From: Margaritifera margaritifera
Lineage: Eukaryota; Mollusca; Bivalvia; Unionida; Margaritiferidae
DNA: 64,000 nt
Direction: 5' to 3'
Assembly: GCA_029931535.1 (NCBI GenBank)
Contig: JAQPZY010001554.1
Span: forward strand, 62,001 to 126,000
The notes under the pieces are model-generated. The model was not told where the DNA came from, did not search any database, and saw only the letters and a list, made by a program, of their open reading frames with translations. Shown piece by piece: positions 39,308 through 49,600 of the stretch. A program made the translations under genes and the position numbers. The number at the start of each line of letters is the position of its first letter. Position 1 is the first letter of the stretch.

Positions 39308-39710
39308 TCAAACTCGTTGCAAAAGCGCGTTCCACCCTGTTTGGCCCTGAAAGGCACATCGCATCTGAATGAGAATTTTGTTCGCATGGTGGTAAACATG
39401 GAACTGGAATAAGCAATGCACCATCTCTGGCAGCCCTGCTCCTGCTGTGCAAGCACTACCAGACAACACTTGGTCACGGATGCTGACGCCACAACCCGTG
39501 GTCGCGTACCAGACATCAAAGTTTGGTTGATTTTAACAAAACATCATCTCACCATCTGCAGCTCAGGAGTACCAATTGTCCACAATTTATTCCACAAGCG
39601 AAAGGTAACATGTTCTTATCGGCTGCGTCAATAAATCTGGTCCGGAACGAAACACCATCTAGCATAAACATGTCTTGGTTGAGCAACAGTTCGTGGATCT
39701 GCGCTCTCAT
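39308..39710 (-). pseudogene. capsid-associated-like protein, frameshifted
   Basis: Two frame pieces on the minus strand. The first runs from an ATG at 39710 to a TGA at 39549 and contains IHELLLNQDMFMLDGVSFRT and DAADKNMLPFACG. The second, in another frame, runs from about 39533 to a TGA at 39308 and contains NFDVWYATTGCGVSIRDQ and FHVYHHANKILIQMR. Both read like beta-rich and helical parts of one virion protein of about 130 codons. I cannot name the family with confidence. The gene lies back to back with the fibre-like gene, whose ATG is about 90 bp away on the other strand. Confidence 0.35.
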
Positions 39711-39796
39711 TATAGTTTAAGACGCCGCCGACTGTATTTTGTGTCGCTATAAATGCGAAGTACTTGTGGCAATACCATCGCTCCTTCGTTCTGACA

Positions 39797-40642
39797 ATGT
39801 ATGTTATGTTAGCTAATCCTCTGGTTGGCCCTGTAACTTTAGAACAGTCAATACTCATTTACCCTGGTACCAGTGTAATGCTCCGAGAGATTTCGTTCAG
39901 CCAAGAATGGTACAACGTTTCGGTTGCGCTTGGCAACAACAGATTTATTGTGAACCCCACCCCAACCAACCCGACAGTAGACGTCATCATTCCCAATGGG
40001 TATTACAGCATGGATACGCTCGAAAAAGTAATGCAGGCTGCCATTTCTAGAATGAGTGCGGACTACAACGCGGCCCCCGGGCGGGTCATCACGCTCATTG
40101 ACCCAAAATATTAACTCTATCTCAACTCGCTTGCCACTATATTTGGATTCAAAACACTTCAATTTTACGAAGCTGACACACACACACACACCGGCCTAAC
40201 CTGTGTTGGCACTGGTGCTGCCTTAAAGGTCGTGTACTTAACGGCCGAAAAAATCACGTCAGTCAGCTGGATTACAGCAATAAATGTGTATGGTTACCAT
40301 CGCTGGGATTTAACGCAAAACTTTCAGAACATTGGTGGTTTAACCCTCAGCAACAACAACAACACAATCACCGTACCGGGCGCCAGATTTTACTTCATTA
40401 ACCTCCATGGGAATCGTGGTAACTGAACGTGGGCAATGCTTAAAATCCGTGTAAACGGAGTTGTACATGCACATAATGACATCAGTGATCAGTCACTCAA
40501 TGACGTTTCACATGAAAGCTTTAGAACTAGCTTTGCGTCTATGTTTGCCGCTGGAGACACCATCTGGTGTGAGAGCCACAGTGTCAACGTAGAAGCGTCG
40601 GGATTCTCAGTCACTCTAACCATCTTAGGCTTCTGCAATTAG
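39797..40642 (+). pseudogene. fibre-like virion protein with two in-frame stops
   Basis: A single reading frame runs 282 codons from an ATG at 39797 to a TAG at 40642 but contains a TAA at 40112-40114 and a TGA at 40424-40426. The N-terminal part has hydrophobic strands and a NGYYSMDTLEKVM segment, then IFGF, a layout I associate with fibre or spike proteins of virus-like elements. The C-terminal part (GAR-FYFINL, LKIRVNG, GDTIW, SVTLTILGF) has the strand pattern and Gly-Asp-x-Ile-Trp turn of C1q/TNF-like trimeric jelly-roll heads. Both interruptions leave the frame otherwise conserved, so they are recent decay or, less likely, read-through sites. Confidence 0.5.
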
Positions 40643-40980
40643 AAACTGCACTATAAGTTTTAAAAAAGTCATGGGAGAGCAACCAGACCTGCACAAAGGA
40701 ACACGAACCATTGGTGCCGCCTGCCAATCCTGCGTATATTGGTGCAGCTCGCACAACAAGAGCATGACATACACAAGGAATACAAACCACTAGTATGATA
40801 ATATCTACTCATCCTTGGGGTTGAAATGTAGCGGTTCAGAGTTTCTGGGCATGAGTATGGCGGAGGTTGGTCTGTTGTCAACAATCATTGCGGCACAGCT
40901 AGTTATACCCTTGGAGTTGTAGCCACTTTCGTTAGCCAGCGGCTAACTTAGAAGGTTAAAAGCATGATCAAATTCGCGTC
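40643..40980. other. ambiguous coding debris
   Basis: Short frames exist on both strands. One on the minus strand has TDQPPPYSCPE, a PPxY-type motif; one on the plus strand has LVPPANPAYIGAAR. No start or stop pattern allows a gene call. Confidence 0.3.
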
Positions 40981-41193
40981 TTGGCCGAAGAAAAGCTAAA
41001 CATGATTGCAAACCACATATCTAAAGCGCTACACGGCCACGATACCTCTACAGAAGAGTTCACGCTTGATACTGATGAACTCGACATATACACAGCCATG
41101 AAGAATGAAATACGGTCCAATACGCATAAGGAGCATGTCTTTGTCACTATCGACAAAGCAACAAAAAAAGATCATAGATCATGGAAGAACTGA
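40981..41193 (+). CDS. small charged protein of the viral-like block
   Basis: Open from 40954 to a TGA at 41191. The first ATG is at 41002, and the region around 40981 has no ATG start. It is helical and acidic at first (FTLDTDELDIYTAMKNEI), then basic (KATKKDHRSWKN). Unrecognised. Its end overlaps the ATG of the next frame (41181). Confidence 0.3.
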   Translation: MAEEKLNMIANHISKALHGHDTSTEEFTLDTDELDIYTAMKNEIRSNTHKEHVFVTIDKATKKDHRSWKN

Positions 41194-41322
41194 AGCTTAC
41201 AAATCACTTATTTATTATAAGCTGTAATTGTTCCTATTCTTTTTCTTTTATACCATCTGAAGAGCAAAACACCTGCTGCTTCCCCTGAGGTAACACCACT
41301 TGCGCCGCCGCTGTATTCTTAG
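41181..41322 (+). pseudogene. small single-pass membrane protein with a PPxY tail, frameshifted
   Basis: The ATG at 41181 overlaps the previous frame's stop. The first frame gives MEELKLTNHLFII. A one-base shift then leads into a hydrophobic stretch (AVIVPILFLLYHL) and a short tail ending in PLAPPLYS before a TAG at 41320-41322. PPxY motifs recruit WW-domain ubiquitin ligases in many virus budding or entry proteins; any such role here is inference. Confidence 0.3.
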
Positions 41323-41914
41323 CACGCCTTTGACATGGGAGGTTAAATAAAAATTAAATATGCTTTGTACATGGCAACTTTGTAAAAAAAGCATGGTTTT
41401 GGGTCGTATGTTATTTAATAAACGTCAAAATGATGGATCGTCACATTGGAGGGTCCAGTAGTTTTCAATCTTATCCCCCTTCATTTAACTTTCTACCCTT
41501 TGTGTGATAGTATGTAAGTATGCTTGTGTTTATAGTGTGTGTGTATATTCCTACCCTTTTCATTGGTTAGTACGTGTGGGTGTTGGTCTCTCAAAACGGT
41601 TCGAAATTTTTTATTATTTATACATTGCTTTCACAATTTGTAATAATGTATTATTAAAATTTTTAATTTTATTATTTTTTTTTAATGGCAATTTTTACAT
41701 TTGTCCAGTTTTAGCTCAGTCTAGTATATTTAATATCTGCTAACTTCCATATTTATTTAGGAATATGAGTATTACTTTTAGTTATGTCCATTTTGGTGTT
41801 GTTATGACTTTTTTCCCTTGATTAAAGCTATTTATAACATAGTACAATATATGCAAATTTACTGACACCTCCAACATGATCTTATGTATAGGTAATGCTT
41901 TATATAGCCACTAG

Positions 41915-42240
41915 GCAGCAGGTCACTACACATGGCATGTTGATGGTATAATGTGGAGCGTTGGATAGTTGATAACTGGATGTTGATCACTATATGCTTC
42001 GTGTTGAATAGTAAGTGTGGGGTATTGGTCACTTTGCACGGCTTATTCTTGGTGTAAGTGTGGTGTTGGATAGTAGATGACTGTGTGTTGGTCACTACAC
42101 AGAACTTCTTGATGGTATAATGTTCAGTGTTGGATAGCAGATGACTGGGTGCTGGTCACTACACACGTGTTGATGTTATAGTGTGTGGTGTTGGTCACTA
42201 CACGTGGCCTGTTGAATAGTAAGTGTGGTGCATTGGTCAA
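41915..42240 (+). repeat. degenerate tandem repeat (GGTCACTACAC family)
   Basis: Phrases GGTCACTACAC, TGTTGATGGTATAATGT, GTGTTGGATAG and AGATGACTG recur in order about four times with divergence and rearrangement. Confidence 0.65.
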
Positions 42241-44571
42241 CAACTTCTAATAATGTAACAATACACAGTCATTAATGTTAATTTCCCATAAATGTTTGAA
42301 TGATATAATACGGCATTTCGGTCCGAGAGCACACCGACGCATATTGTTACACCGTTACAAGCATACATGTTAAAATGGCGGCCTAATGTTCAAATCCCAT
42401 TTATTCCCATAAATGCCTGACCATATTTAACATGTGTGGGCCCCATTTGCCATTAAAGTGGCTCACATAACAACTCACATCCTACTTGATATTTAATCTC
42501 AGTTTGTTCTTAATATGGGAAGGTATTCCTTGAAGTTTTATTCCACATTATCTTTTAACTTTTTTTGTTGTTGGAATTTACAAATTCGAAGCAAGCATGT
42601 CAAATTTAGGCAAATGCTTATCTCTTACATATTTTTAAAGAGAGGTGCTGCAAAGCTTCTCTACGTATTGTCAAGAAACAAAATAATACTAAAGATACAT
42701 ACAAGAGTAAACAACAGAAAATAAATCGTTTTGATTTCAAATCTCTCTTTATCTTCTAAAAGTTTACATTAAAAATATGTAATGAATGCAGAATTAGTTT
42801 CCATCTTGTGTTTATTCCAGTTAATATTGTATAAAAAAGAACAACAAAAAAAGAGAACATTTTGAACCATTCTCTGAATTAGCCATATGATGCACACAAT
42901 TTGAATATCTACAGATAAGGTATGGGATATTCCAAAATGTAATTTCAGCTGTTTCATCTATTCTTCCTCAATTTGAGAGTAAATAGATCTCAGAATATTG
43001 TGATTAGTCAGCGACATGCCTGTGATTAGTCAGCGACATGCCTAGTGGTAATTGTTTTCATCTACTGACCAGGCTTCGTATTCTCGAAAATTGTTCGTCA
43101 CGACATGCCAACTCAAGCTCAACAACCCCAAATCAGATATGACATTTGGAACACGTCATTGAAATGTCTTTAGGTTACTAGTATGAGACACATTGTTAAG
43201 AAGACTCCTAAATGATCTATGATTCTGACTTCAATCTAATTGAAAATGTAGGAATGTCAGAATCTTTCAAATTTGAGCGCTAGTTTAGCATTTAGTGCAC
43301 AAAAGTTTCAAGAATACAGGTTGTGGTTTAAAACCCGTACAAGCCTTGGATGACAGATTGAAACACTTGTATTTGAAAATGAAGCTGACTATTCACTGCT
43401 TTGCTGATATTGGCATCACATAAAAAGGTAAATCGGCGAATATTTAATAAAAGGGGAAACAATTTGCTTTTGAGAGTGTAGTCAAGCTACGCGTAGAGTC
43501 AGCCTATAAGAAATGACAAAAGTAGCCCCCTATGATTAGTGTTTGCTAAATGCGTTTGCTATCAAGGACCTATTGGAATTAAATGTTAAAGCGAGGTGGA
43601 TGTTTGCAAGAGGGAACATTTAAGGCAGATTTTCCATTATTGTCATGCAATATGCTAGGTCTTCAACGATATTCCTGAAGGAAGAGGTGGGAAATTGTTG
43701 ATGTAATGTTAGAAAGACTAAAAATGGAATTAGAGACAAAATACTTTAGTTAAATCATATACTGATAGATCAGTCTAAGGTTCCTCACTTTTTCTCCCTG
43801 AAATGATGATATAGAAATTGTATTCACTACTTGTCTTTCAGACAAAATTTAAACTCAAATTTTTTTTTCCGAATTAAAAAAAAATTACTCAAAGTCAATG
43901 TAGAATTACAACCCAAAATTTCAAAAATAAGTTTCATATTGTTTGCTCCGAATATTCTTAAAAAATATTTACAGATGCCATGAGGCTCTGTGTATGCTAC
44001 CAAACGTTTAGGGTCTTGAGTCCCAGTTCAAACGTTTATGCTCTGACAGATTCGTAACACTAAAGGTCAACGTCATTCAAAAACGTAAACTTGAAAGTCA
44101 ACATACAATAACAGCAGCGATTGTTTACATAATAGAGCCCACTCTCATAGGAAGCACCATGCTTGGCGCAGAGTGGACAATTCTGTAAGGCAAACATGAA
44201 TGTAGTCACATCAGGTATCTAAAGATGAAAAAATAGTTTATTATTAAAGACTGTCGATCCCAATCCATCAATCAAATGACTTTAATACTGCAAAAATTTA
44301 ACTTGCAAATCAATATGTCCTCAGAAATTTTGTAAACAGTTAACTGGTGATATTTTGGTATCTTCATCCATTACCATTTTGACACTTGGTAACTCAATCG
44401 ATCAATAATATTGCAGTGATTAATTTGTGAATGTTGAAGGATTGAAAATTGTAGATGTAACGATTCCATATCAAGATGACCGAGTATGCCATTCAAACAT
44501 CTTAAAAAGCAATTTTATATACATATAATTTTTAATATTACAATTCAAACTACTTGGAATCATATATATAT

Positions 44572-44633
44572 AGAAAGAGAGAGAGAGACAGACAGACAGA
44601 CAGACTGACAGAGACACGGAGAGAGACAGAGAC
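44572..44633. repeat. GA/GACA purine-rich microsatellite
   Basis: GAGAGAGAGACAGACAGACA followed by imperfect units. Confidence 0.85.
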
Positions 44634-45220
44634 ACATATGTAAAGTGTGTTTTCTCTGGTTACACTAGCATAAAATAAGACAAATACATGGTTTAAATGG
44701 TTTCAATGGCTAAAACAAAACTATACATCAGTTTGCTATTAGAATATCAATATGTTCTTAAATCGGTTAAATTGTACTTAAAGTACTTAATACAACAGTT
44801 AGTGCAATTTCTCCATTAATGTTAGTGACTATGACACAGCTCAAACTTCAATCAATAATAAAACAAAAATTATACAATCGGTTTTGTACACAATATCTTG
44901 CCCTGATTCAAGCCGATTTGGAAGACATAATCAAATTTACAAAGATACACTTGCAAAAATTATAAAATATAACTATAACGCTATAAAAATATGTCCGATT
45001 AAATATAAATCAAAAAACTAAACCACACGATCATTAAACTATGTATTGTGAAAGTAAAGCTGTAATAAAATCATGTATGACTTTGAGCTCTTCGATTAAA
45101 GTGGTATAGAGATGACCATACAGTTTCGAAAAATCTGTTAAATATATGTAATATACACCTTGAGTGATTTTTCCTATCTGGTATAATAAAATGACAATAA
45201 AAAAGCAAATAAAATCACCA

Positions 45221-45552
45221 TTAATGGCAATGTGTCACAAACATTCGCATCATTACAAACAAAACAATCAGAAACAAAACGGTGAAATGACTGATGCTTT
45301 TGTATCTACTTTCAGAACCATTCTTTGGGTTAGCTTTCTCTGGTTGTGTATGTGCTGGCTCAATAGGACTATCTTCTATAACTGGACAAGCCTCTGACCA
45401 ACCTGGCCGTTCTCTATAATTTTCCTTCTTCAACCATGCTATCAATGGTTCAAAATACTCTAGTAGTGGTTGTACATCCATACTTCGTTGTCCCGTCATA
45501 ATTTCCATTGCTTCAGGCCAGCTCTCGGAAGAACCCATATTTAGAACATCAC
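45221..45552 (-). CDS. ACE-like terminal exon, frame off by one base at its start
   Basis: After the acceptor TTTCAG, the 14 bases before the ATG at 45538 put the conserved frame ([18 protein letters not shown], then [16 protein letters not shown]) one base out of step with exon H; 13 would fit. In the incoming frame a stop follows soon; in the conserved frame a TAA lies at 45544-45542. Downstream the frame is intact through a Pro/Glu-rich linker and a hydrophobic C-terminal segment to TAA at 45221. An extra T next to the AAAA run is the simplest explanation: assembly error, polymorphism or true frameshift. Confidence 0.85.
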
Positions 45553-46609
45553 TGAAAGAAATCAGTTAATAACAACAGTAAAATATAAAAACTGACTTTG
45601 TGGTGTGCATGTGGCCAAAATAAGAGTACAAAATATCTTCCATGTATGGTGTAAAGGTCGGCAGCTTATTGGACCTGAGCATCGGTCTACAACAGAAAGC
45701 TCTAAATACCACAGTTGTGATTAAGAATCCACACAGAGCGATCTTTATTAAAGAAAAGAGTGCCATCATCATCATCATCATCATTGTCGTCATCATCATC
45801 ATTGTTGTCATTGTCATCATCATCACCATCGTCATCGTTTTCAATAACAAGAGCAGTAGGACCGCTACTCTTTTCTCTTTAATTTATATATCAATGATAT
45901 TGCTGATGATTTACTTTGTCTTTTGAGATTTGCAGACAATATATTTTTAGCATATGCGACCAAAACTGCTGACAAAAATTGAAAATATATTGAACACTGA
46001 TCTCAAAACTCTCAAGGCATAGCTTAACCACTGTAGCGCACTAAAGGGGGAATGGGCTAACAGGGCAGTTGCCCCGGGCACCAGAGGTCTTGAGGCGCCA
46101 AAACAGCCGATACAAATTCAGGCCTCCTATTCTGGCTCTTTGGGCCATCATTGTCACCCCAGGTGCCATTTACCCTTAGTACGCCACTGCTTAATCAATG
46201 GCAACTAAAGTTTAATCCCAACTAAACAGAATTAGAAATAATTGTAGTACTCTACATAATGACTTATTTACTAATCATGTAATTCAATCATCATGATCTA
46301 ATTGTGGATAGGCACCTGCATCTCATTATTGTTTTGGAGAGTAACTGTTATGTAGATTAATGCAGAAGCCTATTTCTAAATCTTAATCTCTTACTTTTGC
46401 CTGCGACGATTGACCTGCTACTTCAAAGTTCATCTCAACTAACAAAAGATTTAAATTGTTAAGTGTTTAAAGCTTGTCAAAATATTATCATGGATATCAG
46501 ACGATATTCCTGATTTTCTTCTTTTGTTTGTAGATGATTACTTACAATACCTATGTGAATATTATTATATCTATCATGCATATTCATGTATTTTACTCAT
46601 TGTCTTCCT

Positions 46610-46662
<53 letters not shown>

Positions 46663-49600
46663 ATGTATGCAAAGTGCCTTTATATAGATGTCCGGCTGTA
46701 CCCAAGCTGGAAAAATTGTTGCCCAACCCCAATTGCTTCATTACTATGGCAATAAAATATGTTTAAAAAAAACAACAACAGTAACAACAACCACCTCTGC
46801 TTCCTTGGGTTATGCTACAAATTTTACGAAGATGATGTTTATTACTGAGCACTATGAACTTCAGCATCATATAAAAGCATTATTTCTGTATTGAAACTAA
46901 GAAGACTGTTAATCTGCATCTTGACAACATATTAACAAATTTACAAATGCCTTGCATCTTGACAACATATGTAACAAATTTACAAATATCCTGCATCTTG
47001 ACAACAGATGTAACAAATTAACAAATTCCCTGCATCTTGACAACAGATGTAACAAATTTACAAATTCCCTGCATCTTGACAACAGATGTAACAAATTTAC
47101 AAATGCCCTGCAGCTTGACAACAGACGTAACAAATTTACAAAGACCCTGCAGCTTAACAACAGATCTAACAAATTGCAAATACCCTGCAGCTTGACAACA
47201 GATGTAACAAATTTACAAATACCCTGCAACTTGACAACAGATGTAACAAATTTACAAATACCCTGCAGCTTGACAACAGATGTAACAAATTTACAAATGC
47301 CCTCAGTCAGAGAAATCCATTTTATAAAGAACTTCTAAGACAATTGAATATTTGTTACTAACACAGAATTTTGTAAGAAAAAGCAAATACATAGATTATA
47401 TTTATTTTCAGAATTGAATTATTTGCCTAATCTGTTAATTGAATGACTCCGGATATATCATACAGTTAATGGACGGATACATGTTTCAAGGGTTTGTCTG
47501 CAATTAATTTCTAACAATTTAAATGGGTTATTTTCCCAGTGTTTTACTGTTACTCCACTGGTGATAAATAAGCCTTCCATGAAGAAAAATAATGTAGTAT
47601 ATGTTTAAATGTAAACTCAAAAGTACTTAATAGAGTACAAAAATAAACACAAGAGTTACCTCAAAAGCTTTCCTGCTTCCCTAGACCTGTATATGTCACA
47701 TTTGTGCAGTGGTCCGGTTTGATTGGCAGCTTTACAAAGCGCTTTGTGGAACTGGAACTGAATTACATAACTCACAAAATATCTGCAAAGAAAGCAAATC
47801 GACTGTAAATACCTGGATATCATGGACATTTTAAAACTCTTTTATATTATTGATCATTTTCATTGCACAAGGAATGCAATCTGGACACACCCTTTGTACA
47901 GATATTGATCATTTTCATTGCACAAGGAATGTAATCTGTACACACCCTTTGTACAGATTTGCAGAGACTCTGCATTAATGAAAGATCTGCAGAATACTAG
48001 AGCAAATCTGTTTCTGTGTTTGTTGCACAGATATTGAGATACATGGATGACTGGGGTATAAAAAAAAAGAGAAAACAAGACTTGTATAGGGGAGTGAGGT
48101 CTGTTAGCAAAGGATATATGAAAGATCCGAAATTCATATGCACAAGTTGTGTTGTTTTTTACTGAATGCCATGGGAAAAACCAGTATCTACAAATGTAAC
48201 TGGTATATAGTCAATCCCTATCAACAAATGAAACTGGTACATAGTCAATCCCTATCAACAAATGAAACTGGCACATAGTCAATCCCTATCTACAAATGAA
48301 ACTGGTACATAGTCAATCCCTCTCTACAAATGTAACTGGTACATAGTCAATCCCTATATACAAATTTAACTGGTACATAGTCAATCCCTATCTACAAATG
48401 TAACTGGCACATAGTCAATCCCTATCTACAAATGTAACTGGCACATAATCAATCCCTATTTACAAATATAACTGGCACATAGTAAATCACTATCTACAAA
48501 TGAAACTGGCACATAGTCAAATGAGAGTATTAACAGGATAGATACTTTAACGGTTTATATTTTCCACCTGCTACAAAACTATAGCAATAAACAATACTTC
48601 ATGCATGTTTTCTTCCGTGTCCTCGGAGAGAAAGAGTTTGAGAAAAAGTATGATATATCGTCGGGATACGTTGAGGTCCATTCGGAACAAAACATGAATA
48701 CAGTTTTTTTTTTTTTTACATACCCATCCGTACGCATTTAAATATTTTGCTATACAGTATGAATGGAATCTTTTTAATAATAGTCATTAATAAAGTTCAA
48801 TTCAGACCCTCTAAGAATCTCTTCAGGGGGACATCAGTGAAATCATGTAAACAGTTCCAATATGGGCGTGTAATATGGAAATACATATTGAACCTCCGTT
48901 TAGAACACCATATCAACCATGTAATGTTAAACAGGTAGGTAATACAAATATGTATTGCATATATTGCCCTGTCTAACATCATTTCTTTCATGTGGAATTT
49001 GACATCTACTAGGAATGGAATTTATCTAATGTTTTTCAACTTTTATCAAACTTAATAGCACTTTTTTCAAAGAAAGAAAGTGAAACACACGCGATAATTA
49101 TTGGAATCAACATGATTCACTGCTCATCTTTATGTAAAACATGTGAAGGCAAGGATTGGAATAAACAGGATTTACTGCTCATATTTAAGTACATCTTTAT
49201 GTAATACATGCAAAGGCACAGATTGGGATAAACCTGATTCACTGCTCAACTTTATGTAAAACATGCAAAGGCAAGGATTGGAATAAACAGGATTCACTGC
49301 TCATCTTTATATATAGAACTCATGAAGGCAAAGATTGGGATAAACAGGATTCACTGCTCATCCTTATGTAAAACATGTGATGGCACGGATTGGGATAAAC
49401 ACGATTCACTGCTCATGTTTGTGTAAAAATGCGAAGGCAAGGATTCAAATAAACAGGATTCACTACTCATCTTTATGTATAGCATGCGAAAGCAAGGATT
49501 GGGATAAACAGGATTTACTGCTCATCAATATGTAATAGTTCTAAGAGAGGCCAATCTACAGAGGAAGCCTGGTTACATAAGAAGCCGGTTTACAGAGGAA

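Larger units (their letters stand above)
36430..41340. mobile_element. decayed dsDNA-virus or Maverick/Polinton-like element
   Basis: Base composition changes abruptly from AT-rich flanks to roughly balanced, and densely packed frames appear on both strands with short or overlapping spacing, unlike any other part of the window. The frames include a capsid-like protein, a fibre-like protein and small membrane or amphipathic proteins, all carrying stops or frameshifts or lacking ATG starts. The gene-dense bidirectional layout and protein character fit a midsize dsDNA virus or virus-like transposon (Polinton/adintovirus class). I found no type B DNA polymerase, retrovirus-type integrase, packaging ATPase or cysteine protease, and no terminal repeats, so this is a fragment. 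Boundaries are approximate. Confidence 0.6.
41341..45220. other. gene-free stretch downstream of the ACE-like gene
   Basis: No gene was seen. Holds a degenerate tandem region at 41915-42240, a 22-bp duplication at 43000-43044 and a GA/GACA tract at 44572-44633. On the minus strand, an AATAAA near 44237 could serve the ACE-like transcript. Confidence 0.5.

Noticed and set aside
46909..47338. Frames of 128 codons (+) and 106 codons (-)
   Set aside because: A 39-bp minisatellite keeps all frames in register; no coding signals outside the repeat.
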